Under the pieces are notes generated by a model. That model searched no databases, was not told the DNA's origin, and saw only the letters and a list, made by a program, of their open reading frames with translations. From NCBI GenBank assembly GCA_024643915.1, contig JAHEMB010000323.1:1-5309 (forward strand): a stretch of DNA of 5,309 bases, given 5' to 3'. This DNA is from Rhodothermaceae bacterium (GTDB taxonomy: Bacteria; Bacteroidota; Rhodothermia; Rhodothermales; JAHEMB01). The translations under genes and the position numbers were made by a program. Positions 1 through 5,309 of the stretch are shown piece after piece (the first letter of the stretch is position 1; each line of letters opens with the position of its first letter).

Positions 1-18
1 AAAAAAATTTGCGGTCGT

Positions 19-47
19 CTGTAACCTCCCGCGATTTTTTCTATAAT
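19..47 (+). promoter_or_regulatory. Putative sigma70-like promoter of the padR-permease operon
   Basis: TATAAT at 42-47 is a perfect -10 consensus in a locally AT-rich stretch. The best -35 at 17-bp spacing is CTGTAA at 19-24, which is only a half match, and an A-tract lies at 1-7. The expected transcription start is near 54, giving a leader of about 15 nt before the ATG at 69 with no strong Shine-Dalgarno sequence. No Bacteroidota-type TAnnTTTG -7 box is evident. This promoter also argues against the upstream in-frame TTG at 9 as start, because that would put the promoter inside the gene. Confidence 0.4.
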
Positions 48-60
48 GTAGAGAAAATCG
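32..60 (+). promoter_or_regulatory. Palindromic operator candidate over the padR -10 box
   Basis: Two 12-base arms, 32-43 and 49-60, are reverse complements at 11 of 12 positions around a 5-base centre (44-48). The only mismatch is T39/G53. The palindrome covers a perfect TATAAT hexamer at 42-47 and ends 8 bases before the padR ATG at 69. PadR-family dimers typically bind palindromes in their own promoter, and a repressor bound here would block RNA polymerase, so autoregulation is the natural reading. The site lacks the classical ATGT-N8-ACAT PadR form. The operator role is inferred from position and symmetry. Confidence 0.5.
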
Positions 61-68
61 ACGACTGC

Positions 69-404
69 ATGGATCTGATCACGCGAACCGAGGAGATGCT
101 GCTGCTGGCCGTGTGCCGGTTACAGCAGGAGGCCTATGGCCTGAGCATCCGCAAAGAGGTGGAAGTCCTCATGGGCAAACGCTACTCGGTCGGTGGCATT
201 TACGTGCCCCTGGACCGGCTCGTCCGCAAAGGCTTGCTGGCAACCGAGGAGGGCCGGTCGACGCCCGCCCGGATGGGACGCCCCCCCCGCCGCTACCACA
301 TCACCCCCGATGGCCTGGTGGCCCTGCGCGCGGCCCGCGACCTCCACGAGGCGATGTGGGCGTCGCTGCCGGATCTGGTGTGGGACAAGCTGAAGGTCGT
401 ATGA
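69..404 (+). CDS. PadR-family winged-helix transcriptional regulator
   Basis: This 111-residue protein has the PadR pattern along its whole length: an N-terminal helix with T-R-T-E-E-M-L-L-L-A-V, then the AYGLSIR segment, a recognition region around YSVGGIYVPLDRLVRKG, and the wing with GRPPRRYHITPDG. It is a short, single-domain PadR without a long C-terminal dimerisation arm, as is usual for PadR genes next to FtsX/MacB-type permeases. It should act as a dimeric DNA-binding repressor in the cytoplasm; its inducer is unknown. I chose ATG 69 because it begins the conserved helix and follows the promoter. A TTG at 9 in the same frame would add 20 unconserved residues overlapping the promoter. 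The stop overlaps the permease start (ATGA, 401-404), implying co-transcription and translational coupling. A palindrome just upstream is a likely autoregulatory operator. Family assignment is firm; target and ligand are inferred or unknown. Confidence 0.9.
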   Translation: MDLITRTEEMLLLAVCRLQQEAYGLSIRKEVEVLMGKRYSVGGIYVPLDRLVRKGLLATEEGRSTPARMGRPPRRYHITPDGLVALRAARDLHEAMWASLPDLVWDKLKVV

Positions 405-3084
405 GCGAGCCTTTTCCATCGGACGAGCACGCGGCGGACGGCCTGCCGCGCTGGGCCGAGCGGCTGATCGGCTGGCTGGCCCCATCGCGCAATCGCGACG
501 TCCTCCTCGGCGACTTCGCCGAGGTTTTCGGGCACGTGGCGGCCACCGAGGGGCGCGGGCAGGCGCGGCGCTGGCTCGCCTGGCAGGTGATCAAATCCAT
601 CCCGGCCTTTCTTTCAGACGGCTTTTACTTCGGAGGCGTTATGACCGGCAACTACGTGAAGACGGCGTACCGCAACGTGATGAAGCGGCGGTTCTTCTCC
701 GCCCTCAACGTCGGCGGCCTCGCCATTGGCATGGCGGCCTGCCTGCTCATTTTCCAGTTCGTCGCCTTCGAGCACAGCTTCGACGCGTTCCACGCCCAGG
801 GCGAGGCGCTCTACCGCGTCAACTTCACCAGCATGCAGAACGGCGAAGAGAAAAGCACGGCGCCGCACACGTGGTCGGCCATGGGGCCGACGGTGGCGGA
901 GACAGTGCCCGAGGTGCAGGCCTTTGCCCGTTACCATCCCAACTACGGCACGGCCACGCTCGCCTTTACGGACGCGGCTGGGACGCGGAAAGCGCTCAAT
1001 GAGGACCACGCGGCCTTCGTCGATCCGGCGTTCCTTGAGATGTTTTCGTTCCCGCTCCTAAGGGGCGAGGCGGCCACGGCACTCACCACCCCCCGCTCCC
1101 TCCTCCTCTCCGAAACGGCTTCCCGCCGCTACTTCGGAGACGCCGATCCCGTCGGGCAGACGATGGAGGTACGCGCCTGGACGAGCGGCGCCTACACCGT
1201 CCGAGGTGTTTTTGCAGACGTGCCGCCGAACTCTCATCTGAAGTTTGACCTCCTGCTGCCCCTTGATGATTTGCTTGACGACGAAGACGCGCAGTACGCC
1301 GAAACCGATGGCTGGGCCTGGACGAACTTCGTCACCTATCTCTACCTCCGCCCCGGCGCCGACGTGGCCGCCGTCGAGCAGAAGATTTCCGACCTCGTCA
1401 ACACGCAGCAGCAGGAGAGTTTCCAGGCGGGCAACCGCAGCGCGGCGATGCAGCTCCAACCCATCCAAGACATCCACCTCGGCACGGCTTTCGAGGATGG
1501 CAGCGCCAACGTGGGGAGCGCCGAGACGGTGTATTTCTTCACCCTCATCGCCCTTTTCATCCTTCTTCTGGCGTGGGTCAATTACATCAACCTCTCGTCG
1601 GCGCGGGCGGTGGAGCGGGCGAAGGAGGTGGGGTGCGCAAGGTGGTGGGGGCGCACAAGCGGCAGGTGGTGGCCCAGTTCCTGATCGAGTCTGCCCTGAC
1701 GACGGTGCTGGCCCTGGGGCTGGCGATGGGGCTGGCGGCTCTCGCCCTGCCGTACCTCAACGAGCTGACCGGCGTCGCCATTGGCGCGTCGATCTGGCAA
1801 GAGCCGTGGCTATGGGGGAGCCTCCTGATGGTGTTTGGCCTGGGGGCGCTCCTGGCCAGCCTCTACCCGGCCTTCGTGCTGTCGGCCTTCAGGCCAGTAG
1901 CCGTCCTCAAAGGGGCGCCGGGGAAACGGGCTTCGGGGCATCGGCTGCGGCAGGGGCTCGTCGTCTTTCAGTTTGCCGCGTCCATCGCCCTGCTGATGGG
2001 CACCTTCGTCGTCTACGCGCAGGTGCAGCACATGCGGAGCCAGGACCTGGGGATCGATGTGGAACAAGTGCTGGTGGTGAAACGGCCCAGTTTCATCGGC
2101 GAGGCCGAGGAATACCGGGAGGCGCGGGACGTCTTCGTGAAGGCGTTGCAGGAGCAGCCGGCGGTGCGGCAGGTGGCCGCCTCGGGCACCGTACCGGGGG
2201 GCGGCTTCAATCTCGGCACGCGGGCCTGGCGCCAGGCCGGGGCGGCGGCGGACGCCCAGCCGATTAACATGACCTGGATCAGCGAGGATTTCGTGGCGAC
2301 GTACGGCCTCGATCTGGTCGCGGGGCGCGGCCTTTCGACGGAATTTGCCACAGACCTGGAGAACGGCATCCTCATCAACGAGGCGGCGGTAGAGACGCTC
2401 GGTTTCCCGTCGGCCGAGGCGGCGCTCGGGCAGAACGTGATGCTGGGGCCGAACAGCCCGTTCCAGGTGGTCGGTGTCCTCAAGGATTTCAACTGGATGT
2501 CGGTGAAGCAGCAGCCCGGCCCCATCTTTTTCGCCCTTTCCCGGGGCGGCAGCTTTTTCTCGATCAAGGTTGGCACCGAGGACCTGGCAGAGACGCTCGC
2601 GGCGGTGCGCCGGAGCTACGACGCCGTCTTCCCCGGCAACCCGTTCGACTACTTTTTCGTGGACCGGTACTTCGACGAGCAATACCACGCGGACCAGCGG
2701 CTGGGCACGCTCATCGGGCTGTTCTCACTCTTCGCCCTCGTCGTGGCGTGCCTTGGACTTATCGGGCTGGCCGCCTACACGGCGGGACAGCGCACGCGCG
2801 AGATCGGCATCCGGAAGGTGATGGGGGCGGGCACGCTCGGCATCGCCCGCCTGCTCGTGGCCGACTTCGTCTTGCTCATCCTGATTGCGCTCGTCCTGAC
2901 GGCACCGCTCGTGTATTTCGCCGCGAACCGGTGGCTGGCGGATTTCGCCGTGCGGATCGACCTCGGCGTGGAGCTGTTCCTACTGCCCGGCCTACTCGTG
3001 CTGCTACTGGCCCTGCTAACGATCAGCTACCACACCGTCCGCGTGGCCCGCGCCAACCCGGTCCACGCCCTCCGGTACGATTAA
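401..3084 (+). CDS. Tandem FtsX/MacB-type ABC transporter permease with N-terminal prefix domain, frameshifted
   Basis: With one base restored this encodes 894 residues. Residues 1 to about 80 form a soluble prefix (LPRWAERLIGWLAPS, LLGDFAEVF) resembling the 'permease prefix domain' of PadR-linked transporters. Two permease modules follow. Module 1: TM about 103-123, extracytoplasmic MacB_PCD-like domain about 126-376, TMs about 378-397, 427-450 and 471-495, ending in YPAFVLSAFRPVAVLKG. Module 2: TM about 519-540, second extracytoplasmic domain, TMs about 768-793, 820-842 and 857-877, ending in ARANPVHALRYD. The coupling motif occurs twice, as RAKEVG-VRKVVGA (406-418) and RTREIGIRKVMGA (near 798). 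The reading frame breaks after G411: four G at 1630-1633 where five would keep frame, so the literal product stops at 1684 after 16 foreign residues, while the second half stays open to 3084. An indel error or recent mutation is likeliest. No ATPase gene is adjacent, so it would be an orphan permease using a distant ATPase or acting mechanically. The substrate is unknown. Confidence 0.9.
1622..1641 (+). other. Frameshift site in the permease coupling motif
   Basis: The upstream frame reads GCG AAG GAG GTG GGG and then passes to TGC. The conserved motif E-V-G-V-R-K needs GTG CGC AAG next, which begins at 1633, one base earlier. One missing G in the run 1630-1633 explains the break completely. 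Both flanking halves are otherwise open and conserved. A ribosome slipping back one base on GGG (1631-1633 to 1630-1632) would re-pair perfectly and also restore the motif. The site overlaps a Shine-Dalgarno-like AAGGAGGTG at 1622-1630. Homopolymer indel error is the simplest explanation. Confidence 0.85.
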
Positions 3085-3198
3085 GTAGCTCCGCAGCAGA
3101 ACAGGCGGGATGCTCGGGCCATGGTGCCGCGCGGCTACGAACGCGTCCAAATTCGCCTATCGAAGTCCAACACGAGGGCGCAGCTCGACTGACGAAGT

Positions 3199-3255
3199 AA
3201 ATCCGAAAAAGGCAGTGACACGACCGCTATCGGGAATCAGAACCGTTTCGGATTT
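3199..3255. repeat. Perfect 10-bp inverted repeat, 37-base spacer
   Basis: AAATCCGAAA at 3199-3208 is the exact reverse complement of TTTCGGATTT at 3246-3255. The 37-base spacer is long for an intrinsic terminator and no T-tract follows. It could be a protein-binding site, the stem of a structured RNA, or the remnant of a mobile element end. The GTCCAAC at 3165-3171 is compatible with an integron attC half-site, but no partner GTTRRRY lies nearby, so that reading is not supported. Confidence 0.5.
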
Positions 3256-3282
3256 CGAGTTTCTGCCTGCCGGCCTGCTGCC

Positions 3283-3314
3283 CCCGCCGAAGGATACCTC
3301 CGTACTTCTGCGGG
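3283..3314. terminator. Hairpin, possible terminator between convergent genes
   Basis: Bases 3283-3292 pair with 3305-3314 in a 10-position stem with one C/T mismatch (3288/3309) and a 12-base loop. The stem is CCCGC-c-GAAG against CTTC-t-GCGGG. It lies about 200 bases after the permease stop and about 45 bases beyond the thioredoxin-like gene's stop on the other strand, so it fits the minus-strand gene better. No T-run follows on either side, so it is not a canonical intrinsic terminator. A second small hairpin (CCGGTGGG/CCCA-gt-CCGG, 3324-3344) stands between it and that stop. Confidence 0.3.
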
Positions 3315-3359
3315 CCTACTTATCCGGTGGGCATCCCAGTCCGGCGCTCGCGAGGCTAG

Positions 3360-4016
3360 TCATTCAAGGAGGCCGAGCAGGATCGGACGCAGCTTTTCCC
3401 GCGTGATCATGCCGTGGCCGAAGTAGCGGAGGCGGCCCTGCCGGTCGACGACGTAGGTGGTAGGCAGCACCTCGAAGTCGCCGAAGGAGGCCGCCACCTT
3501 ACCGGCCTCGTCGATGACGACGGGGTAGTTCATATTCATGCGCGTGGCGAAGGGGCGCACCGCCGCGAAGCCCTCCTCATCCTCCGAGACGCCGACGATC
3601 TGCACGCCCTGCCCGCCCAGCTCCTTTTGCATCGCGACGAGGTCGGGGATTTCCTTCAGGCAGGGCGGGCACCACGTCGCCCAGAAATTGACAACCACCA
3701 CCTGTCCCCGCTTTTCGCTCAGGCGGAAAGGATCGCCGGCGAGGGTGGCGAGCGAAAAGTCGGGGGCCGCCGCGCCGCTTGCCCGCTTGAGGTCGGCTTC
3801 GGGGAATTCTTCCGTGAACGTGCCTTCCTCCCGCGTGCCGAGGGGCGGCGTGCCGGAGGTGTCGAGCAGGCCGTGTTCGCGAGCCGTCCTGAGCTGTTCA
3901 TCGACGCGCGCTTCAGCCGTATCAGTGGAGGCATCCGGGGCATGCGTTTCCTCGGGCTGACTGCCGCACGCGCCCAGTAGCAGAGAGAGGAGGGGCAGCA
4001 GATAGGTTTTTTTCAT
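3360..4016 (-). CDS. TlpA/ResA-like thiol-disulfide oxidoreductase lipoprotein
   Basis: This 218-residue protein starts MKKTYLLPLLSLLLGAC, a lipoprotein signal peptide with lipobox L-G-A-C and lipidated Cys17, so the mature protein is anchored to the periplasmic membrane face or outer membrane. Residues about 19-75 are a flexible acidic, Ser/Thr/Ala-rich linker. From about 82 comes an AhpC/TSA/thioredoxin-fold domain: APDFSLATLAGDPFRLS, then VVVVNFWATWCPPCLKEIP with the redox pair Cys116 and Cys119, and a cis-proline loop LPTTYVVD (Pro185). The WCPPC motif and the 'APDF' entry are typical of TlpA/ResA reductases that keep periplasmic cysteines reduced, for example in cytochrome c maturation. 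No cytochrome biogenesis genes are in view, so the partner is unknown. I chose ATG 4016 because it gives a clean signal peptide; the frame is open 47 residues further, but that extension is unlike coding sequence. No clear Shine-Dalgarno sequence is seen. The gene diverges from purQ. Confidence 0.92.
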   Translation of the reverse strand: MKKTYLLPLLSLLLGACGSQPEETHAPDASTDTAEARVDEQLRTAREHGLLDTSGTPPLGTREEGTFTEEFPEADLKRASGAAAPDFSLATLAGDPFRLSEKRGQVVVVNFWATWCPPCLKEIPDLVAMQKELGGQGVQIVGVSEDEEGFAAVRPFATRMNMNYPVVIDEAGKVAASFGDFEVLPTTYVVDRQGRLRYFGHGMITREKLRPILLGLLE

Positions 4017-4245
4017 CGGAGCGTGCACGAATCTTTCATGGCTTTCGAGGAAAATAGAACGAACAGCAAGCGGGGACGTGGCGTAAGGTGGGTTGAAAAG
4101 CTGTCCCCATTTGGTGAAAGACTCGTACTTTCCCGTTACCGGGGAAGCGGTCAGCATTCAGCGGTCAGCCGGGAGAAAGAAGCTGAAAGCTGGGCGCTGA
4201 ATGCTTCCTCGCTCCACCGTTTAAAATCAAGCCGCAACCTCCGCC
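4017..4245. promoter_or_regulatory. Divergent intergenic region, promoters for tlpA-like gene and purQ
   Basis: Two genes start outward from this 229-base spacer, so both promoters should lie here. For purQ the only AT-rich block is TTAAAAT at 4221-4227, a possible -10 that would leave a leader of about 12 bases, but its -35 (4199-4204) is poor and would overlap the hairpin arm. For the minus-strand gene, TATTTT (complement of 4051-4056) is a weak -10, 35 bases before its ATG, with no good -35. No PurR box, guanine or adenine riboswitch, or other known purine-regulation signal is recognisable. Confidence 0.3.
4146..4205. repeat. Heptad-repeat hairpin element (REP/MITE-like)
   Basis: The left arm is built of 7-base units AGCGGTC (4146-4152), AGCATTC (4153-4159), AGCGGTC (4160-4166) and a partial AGCC. 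The right arm, in strict 7-base register, is GCTGAAA (4182-4188), GCTGGGC (4189-4195), GCTGAAT (4196-4202) and a partial GCT. The arms contain a perfect 11-bp inverted repeat, AGCATTCAGCG (4153-4163) against CGCTGAATGCT (4195-4205), plus an inner CAGC/GCTG stem (4166-4169/4189-4192) around a purine-rich loop. It sits in the divergent spacer 40 bases before purQ. It resembles the dispersed TCAGCNN-type palindromic repeats known from several bacterial genomes, but copy number cannot be seen here. Confidence 0.6.
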
Positions 4246-4953
4246 ATGAGCCTTACCTTCGGCGTTCTCGTTTTCCCCGGCTCCAACTGCGACCACGACG
4301 CTTACCACGTCGCCCGTCACGTCTTCGAGCAGGAGGCGCGTTTCATCTGGCACAAGGAAGCAAACCTCGGCGACGTGGACGTGGTGATTGTGCCCGGCGG
4401 CTTCTCCTATGGCGACTATCTGCGGGCCGGCGCCATCGCGCGCTTTTCGCCCATCATGAACGACGTCGTTCGCTTTGCGAAGGCAGGCGGGCTGGTGGTG
4501 GGTATCTGCAACGGCTTCCAGGTGCTGTGCGAGAGCGGCTTGCTACCAGGCACCCTCTCGCGCAATGCCTCGCTCCGCTTCTCGTGCAAGTGGACGCACC
4601 TGTGCACTGAGCGCACCGACACCCCCTTCACTGGCGCCCTCACCGAAGGCCAGGTGCTCCGCGTCCCCATCGCCCACGGCGAGGGCAGCTACTACGCCGC
4701 CCCGGACGTGCTCGACCGCCTCGAGGCCAACAACCAGGTCGTCTTCCGTTACTGCGACGCCGACGGCGCGGTCGTCCCCGAGGCCAACCCGAACGGCTCG
4801 GCGCGTAACATCGCGGGCATTGTTAACGAAGGGCGGAACGTGCTGGGGATGATGCCGCACCCCGAACGTTGCGCCGAAGGCGCCCTCGGCAGCGCCGACG
4901 GCGCGTACATTTTCCAGTCCCTCATCGAGCACTTCGTCGCTGAGCACGCCTGA
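4246..4953 (+). CDS. purQ: Phosphoribosylformylglycinamidine synthase subunit PurQ (glutaminase)
   Basis: This 235-residue class I glutamine amidotransferase supplies ammonia to the PurL subunit for FGAR to FGAM conversion, the fourth step of de novo purine synthesis, in a cytoplasmic PurL-PurQ-PurS complex. Diagnostic features run in order: FGVLVFPGSNCDHD at the N-terminus; PGGFSYGDYLRAGAIAR at 50-66; the nucleophile elbow GICNGFQ with Cys88; IAHGEG with His144; and MMPHPER with catalytic His205 and Glu207. All triad residues are present and the length is normal for a free-standing PurQ, so this organism should use the split PurS/PurQ/PurL form rather than the fused large PurL. Neither purL nor purS is in the window, so purQ is not in a visible pur operon. 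The ATG at 4246 starts directly before the first beta strand; there is no Shine-Dalgarno sequence, only a pyrimidine-rich leader. Its stop lies 3 bases from that of the convergent MgtC-like gene. Confidence 0.97.
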   Translation: MSLTFGVLVFPGSNCDHDAYHVARHVFEQEARFIWHKEANLGDVDVVIVPGGFSYGDYLRAGAIARFSPIMNDVVRFAKAGGLVVGICNGFQVLCESGLLPGTLSRNASLRFSCKWTHLCTERTDTPFTGALTEGQVLRVPIAHGEGSYYAAPDVLDRLEANNQVVFRYCDADGAVVPEANPNGSARNIAGIVNEGRNVLGMMPHPERCAEGALGSADGAYIFQSLIEHFVAEHA

Positions 4954-4956
4954 GGC

Positions 4957-5309
4957 TTACAGGACAAAGACGACACCGATGGCGGCGGCGAGGACGAGCA
5001 GGAGCCCCGGTAGGATCACCTTCCGCAACGCTGCCGAGCCTGTGGCGAGCACGATGCCGCCTTTGACGACGGTGTTCGACGCCGCCGCGAGGACGATGGC
5101 ACGCGCCGCCGTGCGAAGGTCCAGCCCGCGCCCCTCCCGGCTCAGTTCGGCCATCGAGAGGGTGATAGCGTCCACGTCCGCCACGCCCGAGACGATGCTG
5201 GAGACGTAGACGCCCGCCTCGCCGAAGTATTGCTGCGCGGCGTTGGCGACGAGGAGGATGAGGGCGTAGAGCAGGCCGAAGGTGATGGCCGTCTTGATTT
5301 CGAAGGGGT
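4957..5309 (-). CDS. MgtC/SapB-family membrane protein (DUF4010-type), C-terminal fragment
   Basis: Only the last 116 residues are in view; the 5' end runs off the window, so the start is unknown. The fragment reads PFEIKTAITFGLLYALILLV, then a helix pair around VYVSSIVSGVADVDAITLSM (34-52), AIVLAAASNTVVKGGIVLATG (70-90) and a final hydrophobic segment at 96-116. The SG-ADVDAITLSMA signature followed by a SNT-K motif is typical of the C-terminal DUF4010 half of long MgtC/SapB-family proteins. These polytopic inner-membrane proteins carry an MgtC-like N-terminal domain, and their biochemical role is poorly defined; MgtC itself is tied to Mg2+ stress and ATP synthase control, but that should not be transferred. 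The last residues are hydrophobic up to the TAA. The gene converges on purQ with a 3-base gap, leaving no room for a terminator outside the genes. The family call rests on the recognised C-terminal motifs only. Confidence 0.8.
   Translation of the reverse strand, partial: PFEIKTAITFGLLYALILLVANAAQQYFGEAGVYVSSIVSGVADVDAITLSMAELSREGRGLDLRTAARAIVLAAASNTVVKGGIVLATGSAALRKVILPGLLLVLAAAIGVVFVL

Larger units (their letters stand above)
3085..3359. other. Convergent non-coding gap with inverted repeats
   Basis: This stretch lies between the ends of the permease (plus) and the thioredoxin-like gene (minus). Short open frames cross it, but none shows a recognisable motif or a convincing start, so I call no gene. 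It holds a 10-bp perfect inverted repeat with a long loop (3199-3208/3246-3255), a hairpin at 3283-3314, a smaller hairpin at 3324-3344 and an 8-bp palindrome CTCGCGAG at 3347-3354. Termination for both flanking genes is expected here, but no hairpin is followed by a clear T-tract on either strand. Confidence 0.6.

Noticed and set aside
9..68. Upstream TTG start adding 20 residues to the PadR protein
   Set aside because: The added residues are unlike PadR N-termini and the stretch contains the TATAAT box and the palindrome; the ATG at 69 fits the family start.
1622..1675. G-quadruplex in the G-rich stretch at the frameshift
   Set aside because: Runs of two to five G with irregular spacing are expected from Gly/Val/Lys/Arg codons in GC-rich DNA; there are not four regular G3 tracts.
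1245..2267. Long plus-strand open frame across the permease junction
   Set aside because: Its translation is low-complexity Arg/Gly/Ala/Pro-rich sequence typical of an out-of-frame reading of GC-rich coding DNA, with no family motif.
1810..2688. 292-residue minus-strand open frame opposite the permease
   Set aside because: It mirrors the permease codons, is rich in Arg, His and Pro, has no recognisable domain, and the plus strand is clearly the coding one.
3165..3255. Integron attC site
   Set aside because: GTCCAAC at 3165-3171 fits one half-site but no matching GTTRRRY is found at a proper distance, and there is no cassette or integrase.
3110..3406. 98-residue plus-strand open frame in the convergent gap
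   Set aside because: No motif, no promoter or ribosome site, and its end runs into the thioredoxin-like gene on the other strand.
4017..4157. N-terminal extension of the thioredoxin-like protein
   Set aside because: The 47 extra residues would bury a clean lipoprotein signal peptide with lipobox LGAC, so the ATG at 4016 is the better start.
4023..4610. 195-residue plus-strand open frame overlapping purQ
   Set aside because: It is an Arg/Leu-rich shadow of purQ in another frame and crosses the intergenic repeat element.

Overview
The window is GC-rich bacterial chromosome with strongly GC-biased third codon positions. It carries four or five ordinary chromosomal genes and no phage, CRISPR, tRNA or rRNA signal. 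Three features suggest a member of the Rhodothermota/Bacteroidota side of the tree, Rhodothermales-like: the sequence character of PurQ, the pairing of a PadR regulator with a long 'prefix-domain' FtsX/MacB-type permease, and the weak or absent Shine-Dalgarno sequences. This placement is inferred from protein character, not from a database search.

Layout. (1) 1-404: a promoter region with a near-perfect palindrome over a TATAAT box, then a short PadR-family winged-helix regulator on the plus strand. (2) 401-3084: an 894-residue (after correction) tandem FtsX/MacB-type ABC transporter permease, joined to padR by an ATGA overlap. As written it is broken by one missing G inside the conserved E-V-G-V-R-K motif at about 1630-1633. 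(3) 3085-3359: a convergent non-coding gap with several inverted repeats. (4) 3360-4016, minus strand: a TlpA/ResA-like thioredoxin-fold lipoprotein with a WCPPC active site. (5) 4017-4245: a divergent intergenic region with a heptad-repeat hairpin element. (6) 4246-4953: purQ, the glutaminase subunit of FGAM synthase. (7) 4957-5309, minus strand: the C-terminal 116 residues of an MgtC/SapB-family (DUF4010-type) membrane protein, cut by the window edge and ending 3 bp from the purQ stop.

The padR-permease pair is the one clear functional unit: a regulator probably controlling its own operon and an envelope permease with no ATPase gene in view. The TlpA-like lipoprotein, purQ and the MgtC-like gene are unrelated housekeeping or envelope genes lying in divergent and convergent arrangement. 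I see no convincing new multi-gene system. The points most worth a second look are the palindromic padR operator candidate, the frameshift exactly in a conserved permease motif, and the heptad-repeat hairpin upstream of purQ.
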